Shown here: one piece after another, positions 47,307 to 56,329 of the stretch
Numbering within the stretch: the first letter of the stretch is position 1
Layout of the letters: every line of letters begins with the position of its first letter
Origin: Microcaldota archaeon
GTDB taxonomy: Archaea > Micrarchaeota > Micrarchaeia > Micrarchaeales > Micrarchaeaceae
Length of the DNA stretch: 64,000 nt
Reading direction: 5' to 3'
NCBI GenBank assembly: GCA_021827995.1
Contig: JAKATK010000004.1
Coordinates: forward strand, 37,931-101,930
Notes under the pieces: generated by a model
The model's input: only the letters and a program-made list of their open reading frames with translations
What the model was told of the DNA's origin: nothing
The model's database searches: none
Made by a program: the position numbers and the translations under genes

Positions 47307-48194
47307 TCACACGCTCTTACCAGCGTACATGAACTTGACGCTTATCGAGTCGTAGACCTTGTTCTGCCCGACGTAGTACTGCGGCATTGGTATCGTCGTC
47401 GTGGCCGTGGGCACGGCAGCCGCCGATGCGATGTAAGCGCCGTTGTATACGTACGGCCGGTAGAGCACGGAGTTTATGGTTATGTTGCCTGTGGTGAGCG
47501 GCGTATAAGCCCCTACGACCGCTTGGGCCTGGTCGGTCGCGTTCTGCATCGCGTCCGAGAGCGCCTCCATCCTGAGCGCGTTTATCTGCGAATCGGTCAA
47601 TTTCGCCGTCGCAGAGCCGACGCGCACGTAGGGTATCCCGGACATGTAACCTAGGAACGGGCTCACGTCAGACGTGCTGGGCAGCGTTACCGCGATGCTC
47701 TCCTGTGCTAGATACACGGTCATGTAAGACGAGCCCAGAGATCTGCATATGCTTTCGTTGAATCTTGGCTGCATTAGGCACTCCTCATAGGCCGTCGCGT
47801 TTAGCACGCTTTCCGGCGTCATGCTGTATGACGTTGTCTGCACCAGGCTCATGTTGCCTGCCGTGTACTTGTATATCGTGGCATTGAGCGCGTCAAGGCT
47901 GCTCGATATGTTCTGCGTGGCCTGCGCGGCAGTGTCGCCTGTGCCGTTCACGTAGAGGCTCACCTCGACTTCAGTCGGGGTCGCGTAAGCGGTACCGCTG
48001 GCGTCCACCGAGATTATGTACTGTATTGTCGTAGTGGTTGCGGTGACGTTCCCGCCAGCGCCTGCGAAGCTTGGCGGGTTGCTTCTCCCGTACGTGCTGG
48101 CCATGAAGCTGGACAATGCGACGATTGCCAGCGCGGCTACGGCAGCCGCAGCTACGATAATGCCTGCGTTGTTCTTGTTCTTCTTGCCGGCCAT
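47307..48194 (-). CDS. SIMPL-domain (DUF541) membrane-anchored protein
   Basis: 295 residues: N-terminal helix (AGIIVAAAAVAALAIVALSSFMA), then an extracellular DUF541/SIMPL domain: the opening ISVDASGTAYATPTEVEVSLYV, the N-x-x-L-D-A-L repeat, SYSMTPES, and LRMEALSDAMQNATDQAQAV. The domain occurs in secreted proteins of unclear role. ATG 48194 (MAGKKNKNN) is chosen over an upstream start because CTATTTAAACG (48215-48225) lies 20-30 bp before it. Convergent with the lyase gene, 27 bp between stops. Confidence 0.85.
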   Translation of the reverse strand: MAGKKNKNNAGIIVAAAAVAALAIVALSSFMASTYGRSNPPSFAGAGGNVTATTTTIQYIISVDASGTAYATPTEVEVSLYVNGTGDTAAQATQNISSSLDALNATIYKYTAGNMSLVQTTSYSMTPESVLNATAYEECLMQPRFNESICRSLGSSYMTVYLAQESIAVTLPSTSDVSPFLGYMSGIPYVRVGSATAKLTDSQINALRMEALSDAMQNATDQAQAVVGAYTPLTTGNITINSVLYRPYVYNGAYIASAAAVPTATTTIPMPQYYVGQNKVYDSISVKFMYAGKSV

Positions 48195-48344
48195 GTGATC
48201 GTATGGCCGCGGCACGTTTAAATAGGTAGCTGCAACCTTCGGTTTTATGGCCATGCTCTCGGTGCTTGTGCGCTCAAGCGCGAAACATCAGAAATCGTCC
48301 AGCGTCTTAGAAGCGGCGCAATAACCGAGACCGCGGACACATAT

Positions 48345-49751
48345 CTACGGTAGAATTGGCGCGGTAGACCACTGGTACGTGGCGACCTGTCCATTACCGC
48401 CGTTTGCACCCCAGTCACCTCCATACCCTCCATTGACGTTGTACGTGCCCTGCGTGTAGCCGCCAGGCCCATAAGTCAGCATTATTGTGCCACCGCCGCC
48501 GCCGGCTCCCATCGGGTCATTCGTGTTGCCGCCGCTCACCGGGCACGCCTGGCTGTCGCCGCCCATCGCGTTTATCGTGCCCGCTATCAAAGTGTTTGCC
48601 TGTATGTAAGTGCCTGCGCCGCCGCCCGCAACATAGTTCGTGTTGCTGGCACCTCCACCGGCCGCTCCAGATAGATAGTTAGAAAAGCCGTTAGCGTACC
48701 AAGTTTGTATGTTCGAATTCGACATGGCTGGTGGACTTGGCGTAGAGCCTGCGCTGCCTGCCGGAGAGCCTGCCGAGCCGCCTGGTGCCTGCGTGTTCTG
48801 CCCAGAGAACGGGCTGCTCGAGCAGCCGTCGCCGCCGCCTCCGCCTGAGCCGCCGAACGAGTTGGGGAACGCGTAGTTGCCGCGCTGCGCCACCGGTATG
48901 AAGCTGCCGTTTAGAAATCCTGTGTTAAGCGTGCCCAGGTTGTCGAACGTGCCGCCAGCCACAAATATGTGGCCATCAGACGTTAGCGTCACGCCGCTGT
49001 TTATCGTTATACTACCTGTGGTTAGGATGTCACCGGATAGGCCCTCGTTTTTAGTGAACACGACATTGCAGCTCTGGTCATAGCCACTCGTTGGATCGTT
49101 CACCGAGCATATCGTTGTGGTGGACGTGCTTGATGTTGTCGTAGTTGTGGTAGTAGTTGTAGTAATAATTACTCCAGAGCCGCCGCCAAGGTAACCGCCG
49201 AACGCCGAGCTGCTCGTGCCAGCCTCCTTTGCAGTTATCGTAGCGACCTTCGAGTATGCTGTCGGAGCAGAGCACGGGCTCAGGCAGTAGCCGAGCCAGA
49301 CGTAGCCCGCGAAGGGCGTCCCTATCGGAGCGTTGGCAGGTATCTGGCCGTACGCGAACTTGCTGGCGTTGAAGTCCGCGCCTATGGTCTGACCCGGAGT
49401 GAGGTTGCCTATGAAGAGCGCATTGGCTGTGCTGAAGTTCTGCGGTATGCCGCTGCTGTTCAGGGGCTCGCCCTCGGCGGCTATGAACAGAAATGAATAG
49501 AAGTATTCCCTGCCGGTGGTCTGGCCGAAGGTTATGCCGATGCCGTTGGCGGTGTAAACCGGGTTCCTGCATACGAAGCCGGCCTGCGCGATGCACGCCT
49601 GCGGTGCCAGGTTCGAGCCGTTGAAGACTCCGAGTTCAAATAGAGCTGCGAGGACTACCGCTATGATCAGTATGGCCCAGCCGTAGGTCATGAGGTATTC
49701 CATGGCCGACTGTGCACTGCGCTTTTTATGCCTGGGTTTTATAATCGGCAT
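48345..49751 (-). CDS. Glycine-rich surface protein with pilin-type leader and one beta-helix-like module
   Basis: 468 residues. Leader MPIIKPRHKKRSAQSAMEYLMTYGWAIL... is nearly identical to those of the 32686 and 63772 genes. Residues to about 175 are the shared domain (GFVCRNP ... FAGYVWLGYCLSPCSAPTAYSKVAT). A linker with a run of ten Thr follows (near residue 195), then one module (LSGDILTTGSITINSGVTLTSDGHIFVAGGTF ... LNTG), Gly-rich loops, and the ending WSTAPILP. ATG 49751 replaces a TTG three codons upstream. Probable exported, pilin-processed surface component. Confidence 0.82.
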   Translation of the reverse strand: MPIIKPRHKKRSAQSAMEYLMTYGWAILIIAVVLAALFELGVFNGSNLAPQACIAQAGFVCRNPVYTANGIGITFGQTTGREYFYSFLFIAAEGEPLNSSGIPQNFSTANALFIGNLTPGQTIGADFNASKFAYGQIPANAPIGTPFAGYVWLGYCLSPCSAPTAYSKVATITAKEAGTSSSAFGGYLGGGSGVIITTTTTTTTTTSSTSTTTICSVNDPTSGYDQSCNVVFTKNEGLSGDILTTGSITINSGVTLTSDGHIFVAGGTFDNLGTLNTGFLNGSFIPVAQRGNYAFPNSFGGSGGGGGDGCSSSPFSGQNTQAPGGSAGSPAGSAGSTPSPPAMSNSNIQTWYANGFSNYLSGAAGGGASNTNYVAGGGAGTYIQANTLIAGTINAMGGDSQACPVSGGNTNDPMGAGGGGGTIMLTYGPGGYTQGTYNVNGGYGGDWGANGGNGQVATYQWSTAPILP

Positions 49752-49932
49752 TTCGAGCAACTATACAATTTGACCACAAATCAAACGTCTAAGATTCTAT
49801 AAGAAACCTATAAAAACCATAGTATGCGCAACGCACTGGCGCATCCTAGTGGCGTTCGGCGCCCGCGACTTAGCGGGCCACGCCGCCCAACAGCGCCCGC
49901 ACATCGTCTAAAAACTGCATGTGCGTGCGTGT

Positions 49933-51063
49933 TCATTTCTTACCTGCAATACGCGCCGAGGCGTCCCTGACGCAGCCTGTTAGCGCGTCTACCGGCGCAT
50001 CCGTCTTTATGCCATTGGGGTCTAGATGCGTCCTCGTGGCGTTGTAGCCCATGTCGCCAAGCGCGTCTAATACTGCGCGAATCGGCACAGACCCTATGTG
50101 CAGACGTGCGGTCATCGCGGCCAGCGAGTAATAGAACGGCGTGTCGAGCTCCCCACTTATTGTACTCAGCATCCGCACCGTCCGCGCGCCCGCCTCCCTG
50201 TCGTCGAGCAGAGCCATCGCCTTCCCTATGGCGCTCTTGTCGTAGAGACTGCCCAGCCACATCTTGCCTGCGCTCCTAAGCCTGGAGCCGCACCTGGGGC
50301 ACATCGACGCGACAGGCAGCGCCGCCTTCTCGTGCGTGGGTGCCGCGCACCTGTCGCAGTACATAGCGAAGCCCATGCTGGCGATGGACTCGTCAACTGC
50401 ATCGACGCCGTGCCGCATCTCCAGGAAGACGCGCATGTAGTGCCTGTGCGCCAGGGCGAGCCGAACGGCAATCCCGAAGTCGAACTGCGCCGCCACCCTG
50501 GCTATGTAACCTGCGAGTATGCGCAGCCCGGCTTCATGGCAGAGCTCATTGTGCATCGGCACCGCGTCGTACAGCCTCAGACATGCCCTCGACTCTGCCC
50601 CGCACAGAACTGCCGTGTCCGTAGCAGTAGCCATCAGCAGCGTGCCATCGCCCACTATCTTCATTATGTCGTATATGTACGGCGTGACGCCGCCGAAAGG
50701 ATCGAGATCGATGACCGAGAACCTGCCGTTCCTGGCGTTGGTGAACTCCTGCAGGCTGGTGTTCCTTGCAGAGCCTGGGTCTAGGCCGTTCAGCTCCAGG
50801 TTACGCACTAGCTCGCCGTACGCGCCCTCATTTATCTCCAGGAACGTCACATCCCTGCGCCCGGCTTCGATAGCGTAGCGCATGCCCCGTATGCCGGTAG
50901 CTGCCGTAGCGTCTAGCGTCTTCCCGTCCTTCGCGACCGCGCCCACGAAAGCCACGCTTATGTCGCGCGAGGCCTTCGATTCCGGATTTAGGAACGCTCT
51001 GTCGCTGGTGCGGACCCTGACCCTGCCCTCGGTGTAGAATGCGCCATCTTGGTCCGAACCCAT
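49933..51063 (-). CDS. trm1: tRNA (guanine-26-N2/N2)-dimethyltransferase Trm1
   Basis: Methylates G26 at the hinge between D and anticodon arms, using SAM. 376 residues, archaeal size. N-terminal VRVRTSDRAFLNP, SAM-binding LDATAATGIRGMRYAIEA, catalytic DLDPFGGVTPY, and a C-terminal domain with a zinc site (CDRC ... CPRCGS). Four bp after the DUF357 gene on the same strand, so they are co-transcribed. Confidence 0.95.
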   Translation of the reverse strand: MGSDQDGAFYTEGRVRVRTSDRAFLNPESKASRDISVAFVGAVAKDGKTLDATAATGIRGMRYAIEAGRRDVTFLEINEGAYGELVRNLELNGLDPGSARNTSLQEFTNARNGRFSVIDLDPFGGVTPYIYDIMKIVGDGTLLMATATDTAVLCGAESRACLRLYDAVPMHNELCHEAGLRILAGYIARVAAQFDFGIAVRLALAHRHYMRVFLEMRHGVDAVDESIASMGFAMYCDRCAAPTHEKAALPVASMCPRCGSRLRSAGKMWLGSLYDKSAIGKAMALLDDREAGARTVRMLSTISGELDTPFYYSLAAMTARLHIGSVPIRAVLDALGDMGYNATRTHLDPNGIKTDAPVDALTGCVRDASARIAGKK

Positions 51064-51067
51064 CTAA

Positions 51068-51304
51068 TCACTGCATTTCCCTGACCGCGTCGAGCAGGCC
51101 GTGCGCATACGATATGCACGAGAAGGCCGTGTGCGTATCGTTCTTCGCTAGGTAGCTCCTCGCATCGCTGGCGTACAGCTTCGCCATCTCCACGACCTCC
51201 GCCGCCTTGCGGCTCAGCAGCTTCGCGTCTAGCCCGTCGAGATTCTCGTAGAACTCGTCTATGTCCTTGCTTATGCGATGTACGATATCGCTGTCGCCGC
51301 CCAT
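51068..51304 (-). CDS. DUF357 family protein
   Basis: 78 residues, helical. The pattern KAAEVVEMAKLYASDARSYLAKNDTHTAFSCISYAHGLLDAV matches the archaeal DUF357 family (function unknown). The frame is open far upstream, but that part is antisense to the divergent gene at 51359; ATG 51304 has a TATA box (AACAAATAAATAAC, 51318-51331). Leader gene of the DUF357-trm1 unit. Confidence 0.88.
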   Translation of the reverse strand: MGGDSDIVHRISKDIDEFYENLDGLDAKLLSRKAAEVVEMAKLYASDARSYLAKNDTHTAFSCISYAHGLLDAVREMQ

Positions 51305-51358
51305 GAAATCCCGTCTGTTATTTATTTGTTGCCTGGCAAGTGTTAAAAACGTGGTGCG

Positions 51359-51979
51359 ATGGCAGATCTCTGGACGGATTACACTGACATGCTGATAACG
51401 CAGTTCGACGGCACCCTGGGCAAGAACTACAAGGTCTCGCTGAGGGAGCTGCTCACTGACCCGCTCAAGTACGCTGGCGAGGACGGCATATCCACGCAGT
51501 TCCAGAACATGCGCGAGGACCTCATCGGCTTCATAGACGACAGCCTGGGCGGCTTCAAGGAGCAGAAGGAGCAGTACGAGGCCGAGCTGGCCAAGTGCCA
51601 CGCAATAACGAAGCAGTTGTCAGCTAGCATAAGCTCAAAGGCCGCGCTGAAGAAGGTCCCAGTGATAAAGCCAATATCGATGAACACGAACAAGGCCGAC
51701 GAGATAATAAACGTCGACTCGGCCAGCGCGGAGGTTGTCACGCTAGTGGAGAAGCTGGCGCAGTCCTCGTTCCTGGTAGCCGACTTCACCAGGGACGTCG
51801 ATGGCAAGAACGTGGGCAGCTGGCTCTTCGATGGCACGAAGAACTTCATCATCAACGTGTACCTGCCGCCGAACGAGTACGCATCCCTCACCACGAGCAA
51901 GGACGAGCTCACCGCGCTCTTCGAGGTCGCGGCCAGGGTATTTGCGGTGCCGGAGGACGCGAAGCGCACCACTTCGTAG
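51359..51979 (+). CDS. Soluble protein of unknown function
   Basis: 206 residues. A mostly helical N-terminal half (DDSLGGFKEQKEQYEAELAKCHAITKQL) and an alpha-beta C-terminal half (VEKLAQSSFLVADFTRDVDGKNVGSWLFDGTKNFIINVYLPP). No family recognised. Promoter GTGTTAAAAAC (51340-51350) just upstream. Fap7 follows after 21 bp, so they may share a transcript. Confidence 0.75.
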   Translation: MADLWTDYTDMLITQFDGTLGKNYKVSLRELLTDPLKYAGEDGISTQFQNMREDLIGFIDDSLGGFKEQKEQYEAELAKCHAITKQLSASISSKAALKKVPVIKPISMNTNKADEIINVDSASAEVVTLVEKLAQSSFLVADFTRDVDGKNVGSWLFDGTKNFIINVYLPPNEYASLTTSKDELTALFEVAARVFAVPEDAKRTTS

Positions 51980-52000
51980 CCCGCATAGCGCAGTGCGAGA

Positions 52001-52576
52001 ATGATAATAGGGATAACCGGTACGGCCGCCACTGGGAAGAGCACGCTCGCATCGATGCTCAGGGAGCGCATGGGCGACGCTGCGGTGCTTGAGCTAAACG
52101 ACCTCGTCAGGCGCTACCGACTCTTCTCTGGCAAGGACCGCTTCGGCACCATGATAGTCAGGCTGCCCGCGCTCAGGGCCAGGACCATGGCCTTCGTGCG
52201 CGCGAACAAGGGCCGTGACGTGATCCTCGTGGGCCATCTACTCCCTGAGCTGGGCATACGCGTCGACATTATGATAGTGGTGAGGGCAAAGCTGAACACG
52301 CTCGCTAGGCGCATGAGGGCCCGCGGCTACCCAACCGATAAGATACGCGACAACCTGGTAGACGAGGCTCTCGACTACTGCGGTGCCAGGAGCGAGGGCA
52401 TCGCCCGCGAGCTCATAGAGGTCGAGGGCCGCGCAGGCATGCATGCCGTAGTATCGTACGTTTCAGCCATGGCCGCAGGCAGGCGCACCGCCTTCGCTGG
52501 CAAGCGCATAGACAAGATGGGCGAGCTTCTCGACATGATGACGCACAACGATGCGTACGGTCTGACCGGCTCGTGA
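52001..52576 (+). CDS. Fap7/AK6-type nucleoside-triphosphatase (adenylate kinase-like)
   Basis: 191 residues. Walker A GTAATGKST (7-15), LELNDLVRRYRLF, and VVRAKLNTLARRMRARGYPTDKIRDNLVDEALD matching the lid region of Fap7/AK6 (RLxxRGYxxxKIxENVxxE). In eukaryotes and archaea this ATPase helps final maturation of 18S/16S rRNA with uS11, and has adenylate kinase activity. The tail after residue 150 is longer than usual. Last gene before the surface-protein operon. Confidence 0.88.
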   Translation: MIIGITGTAATGKSTLASMLRERMGDAAVLELNDLVRRYRLFSGKDRFGTMIVRLPALRARTMAFVRANKGRDVILVGHLLPELGIRVDIMIVVRAKLNTLARRMRARGYPTDKIRDNLVDEALDYCGARSEGIARELIEVEGRAGMHAVVSYVSAMAAGRRTAFAGKRIDKMGELLDMMTHNDAYGLTGS

Positions 52577-52611
52577 TGCGAATGGACCATGCAACGCTGT
52601 GCCGAAGGAAA

Positions 52612-52619
52612 CTTTATAG
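52612..52619 (+). promoter_or_regulatory. TATA box of the giant surface-protein operon
   Basis: CTTTATAG, centred 26 bp upstream of ATG 52642. It implies a leaderless start at MKLRTVAIA and argues against the GTG at 52573 that overlaps the end of the Fap7 gene. Confidence 0.6.
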
Positions 52620-52641
52620 AGGCGTGCGCACACATACAAGG

Positions 52642-55600
52642 ATGAAGCTGCGCACAGTAGCCATCGCGGTGGACTTGATGATCGGTAGGCGCGCGGGCGT
52701 CGGTAACGCATCCAGGGCGCAGATAGCGCTAGAGTTCATCATAGTATACAGCCTGATCATAGCTGTCTTCATCATATTCTTCGCGCTGATAGCTGGCCAG
52801 CGCGCGGCATCGCTCACGCAGCAGGCGTACGGGACCATGCAGCTCGTCGCGCAGGGCGTAGCCTCTGACATAGACCAGGCCGTGTCGGCCGGCAGCGGTT
52901 TCGCTTCCACGTTCGCGCTTCCAGCCGCGACGCAGTCGCTGTCTTACAGCCTCTCGATATCCAGCACAGGCGTGGTGATCGCCAATACCGTTGTGGGCCG
53001 GCAGACCATCTCAGCGGTAGCCTTCAGCGCTGCGAAGGGCATGCAGATAAACGGCACGCTGCTGCCGGAGAGCGCCAACGGCATCAACATATACAGCGTG
53101 CCGACCTCTAACGGCTCGATACGTGTATATGACTCAAGGAACGTAGTGTTCGTCGACGAGACACCGGTTTCTACTCTGGCCCAGGCCAGCGGGATCAGCG
53201 CCGACATGGTTGCAGACGTAGAGGTAGCCGACTTCGGCCCGGTAACGCAGGCGCTCAGCGGCACGCTTTCTAGCGGCGACTGCGCCACCACTGCTTCGAG
53301 CAACGACGGCCCTGTGTCGATATCGATAAACCCCAGCAAGGCCACGATTCGTGCCGGGCAGAGCGTGACCTTCACGAACAGCACGACCGGAAGGGCTGAG
53401 CAGCCCTTCACGTACTGCTACAGCGTGAAGCCTGCCACCGGTGTCTCGCAGTCCGGCAACACCTTCACGTTCGCAGTCGGCGGGACCTTCAACGTCACCA
53501 TCTCGTTCCTCGATGGCAACAAGGACACCAACGCGAGCAACTCGTCTATAATAAAGGTCACGGGCGGCAGCAGCGGATCACCGACCGGAAGCTACGTCGC
53601 GGTCTACGGTTCGCCGAACGCGCCGGCGAACTCCACGATAAGCGCATGGGTGTATCCGTCGAGTGCTGTGCAGGACCACGAGCACGTCAACCTCATAGCC
53701 AAGGGGCCTGGGCAGCCCTACCTGGGCCTCCAGAGCCCAAATTCAATAGTGGCTGGCATCTGGGGCGGTAACAGCACTCAGCCGGTGCCGATAACTCTGG
53801 GCACATGGTCACACGTCGCAGCATCGTTCGCCAGGCCCGGCAACACGATAATACTGTATATCAATGGCTTGCCGCAGGCTACTGCCACGTCACCGCAGGG
53901 CATAAGCGCGAACCCGCAGCCAGAGCTGATCGGTACGACAATGCCGGTGTTATCGAACGGTACGTGGTTCAATGGCAGCATAGCTAACGTGCAGCTCTAC
54001 AACTCGACGCTGACAGGCAACGAGGTGCGCCACCTCTTCACCGGCGGGCTGGGCTCCCAGCCGCTCAATGCGGCTAGCCTGTCTGCATGGTGGCCTCTCG
54101 ACGGCAACCCGAACGACTACAGCGGCAACGGCCACGATGGCACCGGGTACAATATAAGCTACTCCAACGCCGCGCAGCTAGCCCTCCATGTGAGCAACGG
54201 CAGCTCCATGCCGGCCCGCGGCGACCCTATCGGCCTGGTGGCCGGGCCATGCGTCGCGAGCGGCGGCCCGCTGCCTGGGCCATCAGCAGCGTTCAAGACG
54301 AACGAGTCCGGCAACCAGACGTTCTTCGTAAGCTCGAGCGCGGCCAGCCTTAGCAACCTCACGGCAACTGCCTTCAGCGGCAACCTCTCGCTCGCGGGCA
54401 ACCTCATCGGCTGGTGGCCCATGGACCTCGGTTACGGCGACTCTCTCTGCGACCTGAGCGGCGGCAACAACAACGCAGGGTTCACCTACCCGTCATGGGG
54501 CCATGCATTGCCCAACGCGACCTCGATGTTCACTGCTCTGTTCGACGGCGCCAACTCCATGGCGAGCGGCAACCTCTCTCTCACTGCCGGCAACCTGACG
54601 CTGCTGGCCTGGGTCAACACCACCTCTACCGGCAATGCACTACCAGAGAACGTATTCGGTCTGAACTCCACCAGCGGTGTGGACACGCTGTCCATCGGCA
54701 TAGCTGCCGGCGGCAATGCCATTCTCGCATGGACGAACAAGACCGGCGGCAAGACATACGCGGCCTCTGGCGGCTTTGTCCCATCGGGCACGCTCCACAC
54801 GCTCGCAGGAGTATGGTCAGGCACGTCCCGCAAGCTGAGCATATACGTTGACGGCAATCTCGATGGCACGGCGGCCGGCCCGGTGGCGCAGAGCATTGCT
54901 CTCCACGGCTTCGACATCGGCGGCGCATACGGCGGTGCGGGCTTCTTCGCCGGCACGCTGTCGAACGTGCAGGTGTACCGCGAGGCGCTGTCGCAGCAGC
55001 AGCTTCTGTCGCTATACAGGTCCGGCATGGCATCCGCACCCCTGCCCGGCAGCGAGCTTGTCGGCTGGTGGCCTCTCGACGGCAGCGCGTCAGGCTTCGC
55101 GAACGCCAGCGCGTGCGCATGCACCAACACGAGCATCGCTTACCTGCCGGTCTCTTACGCCAACCCCAGCGCGCTGTCCAAGGCCATCGTCGCGACGTTC
55201 GACGGCGCAGACTTCGCCACCGAGCCAAACGCGTACAAGGCGCCCAGCGCGCTGACAATGAGCATGTGGATCTACCCGACAGCGCCGACCGGCCAGTTCG
55301 AGTTCCCGCTCAACAGCAGTCCGGGCTCGCCCTGGCGCGTGGGCTTCAACGCCACTGGCAACCTGTACTTCAACCCTGGCGTTCAGGCCAGCGTAGGCAC
55401 CATAGCCCTAGCGAACGCGACAATAAGGTTCGGCACGTGGCAGTACATAGCGGTCACTTCCAGCGGTTCCGGTGCCAACGTGAACTACACCGCGTACCTA
55501 AATGGTGCACCAGTCGCGACCGGCACGCTGCTGAAGAGCTCGATAAAGCACGTGAACACGCTGTCGATAGGCGGTCCGGCCGATCCGTTCGTGGGCCAGA

Positions 55601-55719
55601 TGGCCGACCTAGAGATCTACAACGCTAGCCTGACGCCCACGCAGGCGCTGCAGGCGTACGAGCAGGGCCTGCCGATAGTGTCGCGGCTGAACGTCTCGTC
55701 CATGATCGAGCAGAGGTGA
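52642..55719 (+). CDS. Giant surface protein: pilin-type leader, Ig/PKD-like domain, three LamG-like domains
   Basis: 1025 residues. The class III leader ends in NASRAQIALEFIIVYSLIIAVFIIFFALIAG, a standard archaeal pilin-like processing site plus helix; ATG 52678 (MIGRRAGVG) would give a shorter leader. A pilin-like head (to about 210) is followed by an Ig/PKD-like domain of about 95 residues (NDGPVSISINPS ... FTYCYSV ... FLDGNKDTNASNSS). Three concanavalin/LamG-like units follow, each with WWP(L/M)D, xAWVxP-type strands, and a closing VQ(L/V)Y ... LYxxG. Many N-glycosylation sequons. Probably a carbohydrate-binding adhesin or cell-envelope protein. Confidence 0.85.
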   Translation: MKLRTVAIAVDLMIGRRAGVGNASRAQIALEFIIVYSLIIAVFIIFFALIAGQRAASLTQQAYGTMQLVAQGVASDIDQAVSAGSGFASTFALPAATQSLSYSLSISSTGVVIANTVVGRQTISAVAFSAAKGMQINGTLLPESANGINIYSVPTSNGSIRVYDSRNVVFVDETPVSTLAQASGISADMVADVEVADFGPVTQALSGTLSSGDCATTASSNDGPVSISINPSKATIRAGQSVTFTNSTTGRAEQPFTYCYSVKPATGVSQSGNTFTFAVGGTFNVTISFLDGNKDTNASNSSIIKVTGGSSGSPTGSYVAVYGSPNAPANSTISAWVYPSSAVQDHEHVNLIAKGPGQPYLGLQSPNSIVAGIWGGNSTQPVPITLGTWSHVAASFARPGNTIILYINGLPQATATSPQGISANPQPELIGTTMPVLSNGTWFNGSIANVQLYNSTLTGNEVRHLFTGGLGSQPLNAASLSAWWPLDGNPNDYSGNGHDGTGYNISYSNAAQLALHVSNGSSMPARGDPIGLVAGPCVASGGPLPGPSAAFKTNESGNQTFFVSSSAASLSNLTATAFSGNLSLAGNLIGWWPMDLGYGDSLCDLSGGNNNAGFTYPSWGHALPNATSMFTALFDGANSMASGNLSLTAGNLTLLAWVNTTSTGNALPENVFGLNSTSGVDTLSIGIAAGGNAILAWTNKTGGKTYAASGGFVPSGTLHTLAGVWSGTSRKLSIYVDGNLDGTAAGPVAQSIALHGFDIGGAYGGAGFFAGTLSNVQVYREALSQQQLLSLYRSGMASAPLPGSELVGWWPLDGSASGFANASACACTNTSIAYLPVSYANPSALSKAIVATFDGADFATEPNAYKAPSALTMSMWIYPTAPTGQFEFPLNSSPGSPWRVGFNATGNLYFNPGVQASVGTIALANATIRFGTWQYIAVTSSGSGANVNYTAYLNGAPVATGTLLKSSIKHVNTLSIGGPADPFVGQMADLEIYNASLTPTQALQAYEQGLPIVSRLNVSSMIEQR

Positions 55720-55723
55720 CCTG

Positions 55724-56329
55724 ATGCGCCTTGGAAGAGATTGCTGGACTCAGATGGCCGTTGCAGCGCGCCGGCCTAGCGGCCACATGAGGGCGCAGTT
55801 CTGGAGTTTCGATTTAATATTCTCAATTGTGATATTCTCTGTTGCGCTGGCTGTGCTCGCGTACACATGGTTCGTCATAAACAACCAGCTCTCGCTAAAC
55901 TACAGTGGCGCCAGCACAATCATGAGCCTTCAGGTTCAGGGCCTGGCCGGCACGCTCCTCTCGACAGGCTCGCCGTACGACTGGCAGAGCTACGTGAACA
56001 TGTCGGATCCGTCGTCGTGGCACGACCTCGGCATCGGCTTGGCCCTCGCACCGGGATCGTCCAATTTATCTGTTGGAAAGCTCTACGCCATGGCAGCCAT
56101 GGCCAACCGCAACACGACTGACTACCTGGCCCTAGGGAGCGCGCTTGGGGTAGGCTACGACTACTACATACAGGTGCGCGGCGCAGGCTACAACGTCACG
56201 ATGGGTAGGGACCCGCTTACAGGTAATGCGCTCACCACGCAGGTGGTAAACGAGGGCGCCACCATAGGCGGCACGCCCGTGGTCGTGAGGGTGGTGCTCT
56301 GGACCAACAAGCCTTTGGTGGTCGATTGA
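55724..56329 (+). CDS. Pilin-like membrane protein
   Basis: 201 residues: a basic start, FWSFDLIFSIVIFSVALAVLAYTWFVINNQ as a long helix (starts near residue 26), then an extracellular domain with sequons and ending VVVRVVLWTNKPLVVD. The F-x-x-D-L-I-F helix is typical of archaeal pilin-like partners encoded beside larger pilin-leader proteins. ATG at residue 22 (MRAQFWSF) is a possible shorter start. Four bp after the previous gene; overlaps the next by 4 nt. Confidence 0.8.
   Translation: MRLGRDCWTQMAVAARRPSGHMRAQFWSFDLIFSIVIFSVALAVLAYTWFVINNQLSLNYSGASTIMSLQVQGLAGTLLSTGSPYDWQSYVNMSDPSSWHDLGIGLALAPGSSNLSVGKLYAMAAMANRNTTDYLALGSALGVGYDYYIQVRGAGYNVTMGRDPLTGNALTTQVVNEGATIGGTPVVVRVVLWTNKPLVVD

Noticed and set aside
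51305..51601. N-terminal extension of the DUF357 protein by 99 codons
   Set aside because: That part is antisense to the gene at 51359 and would bypass the TATA box directly before ATG 51304.
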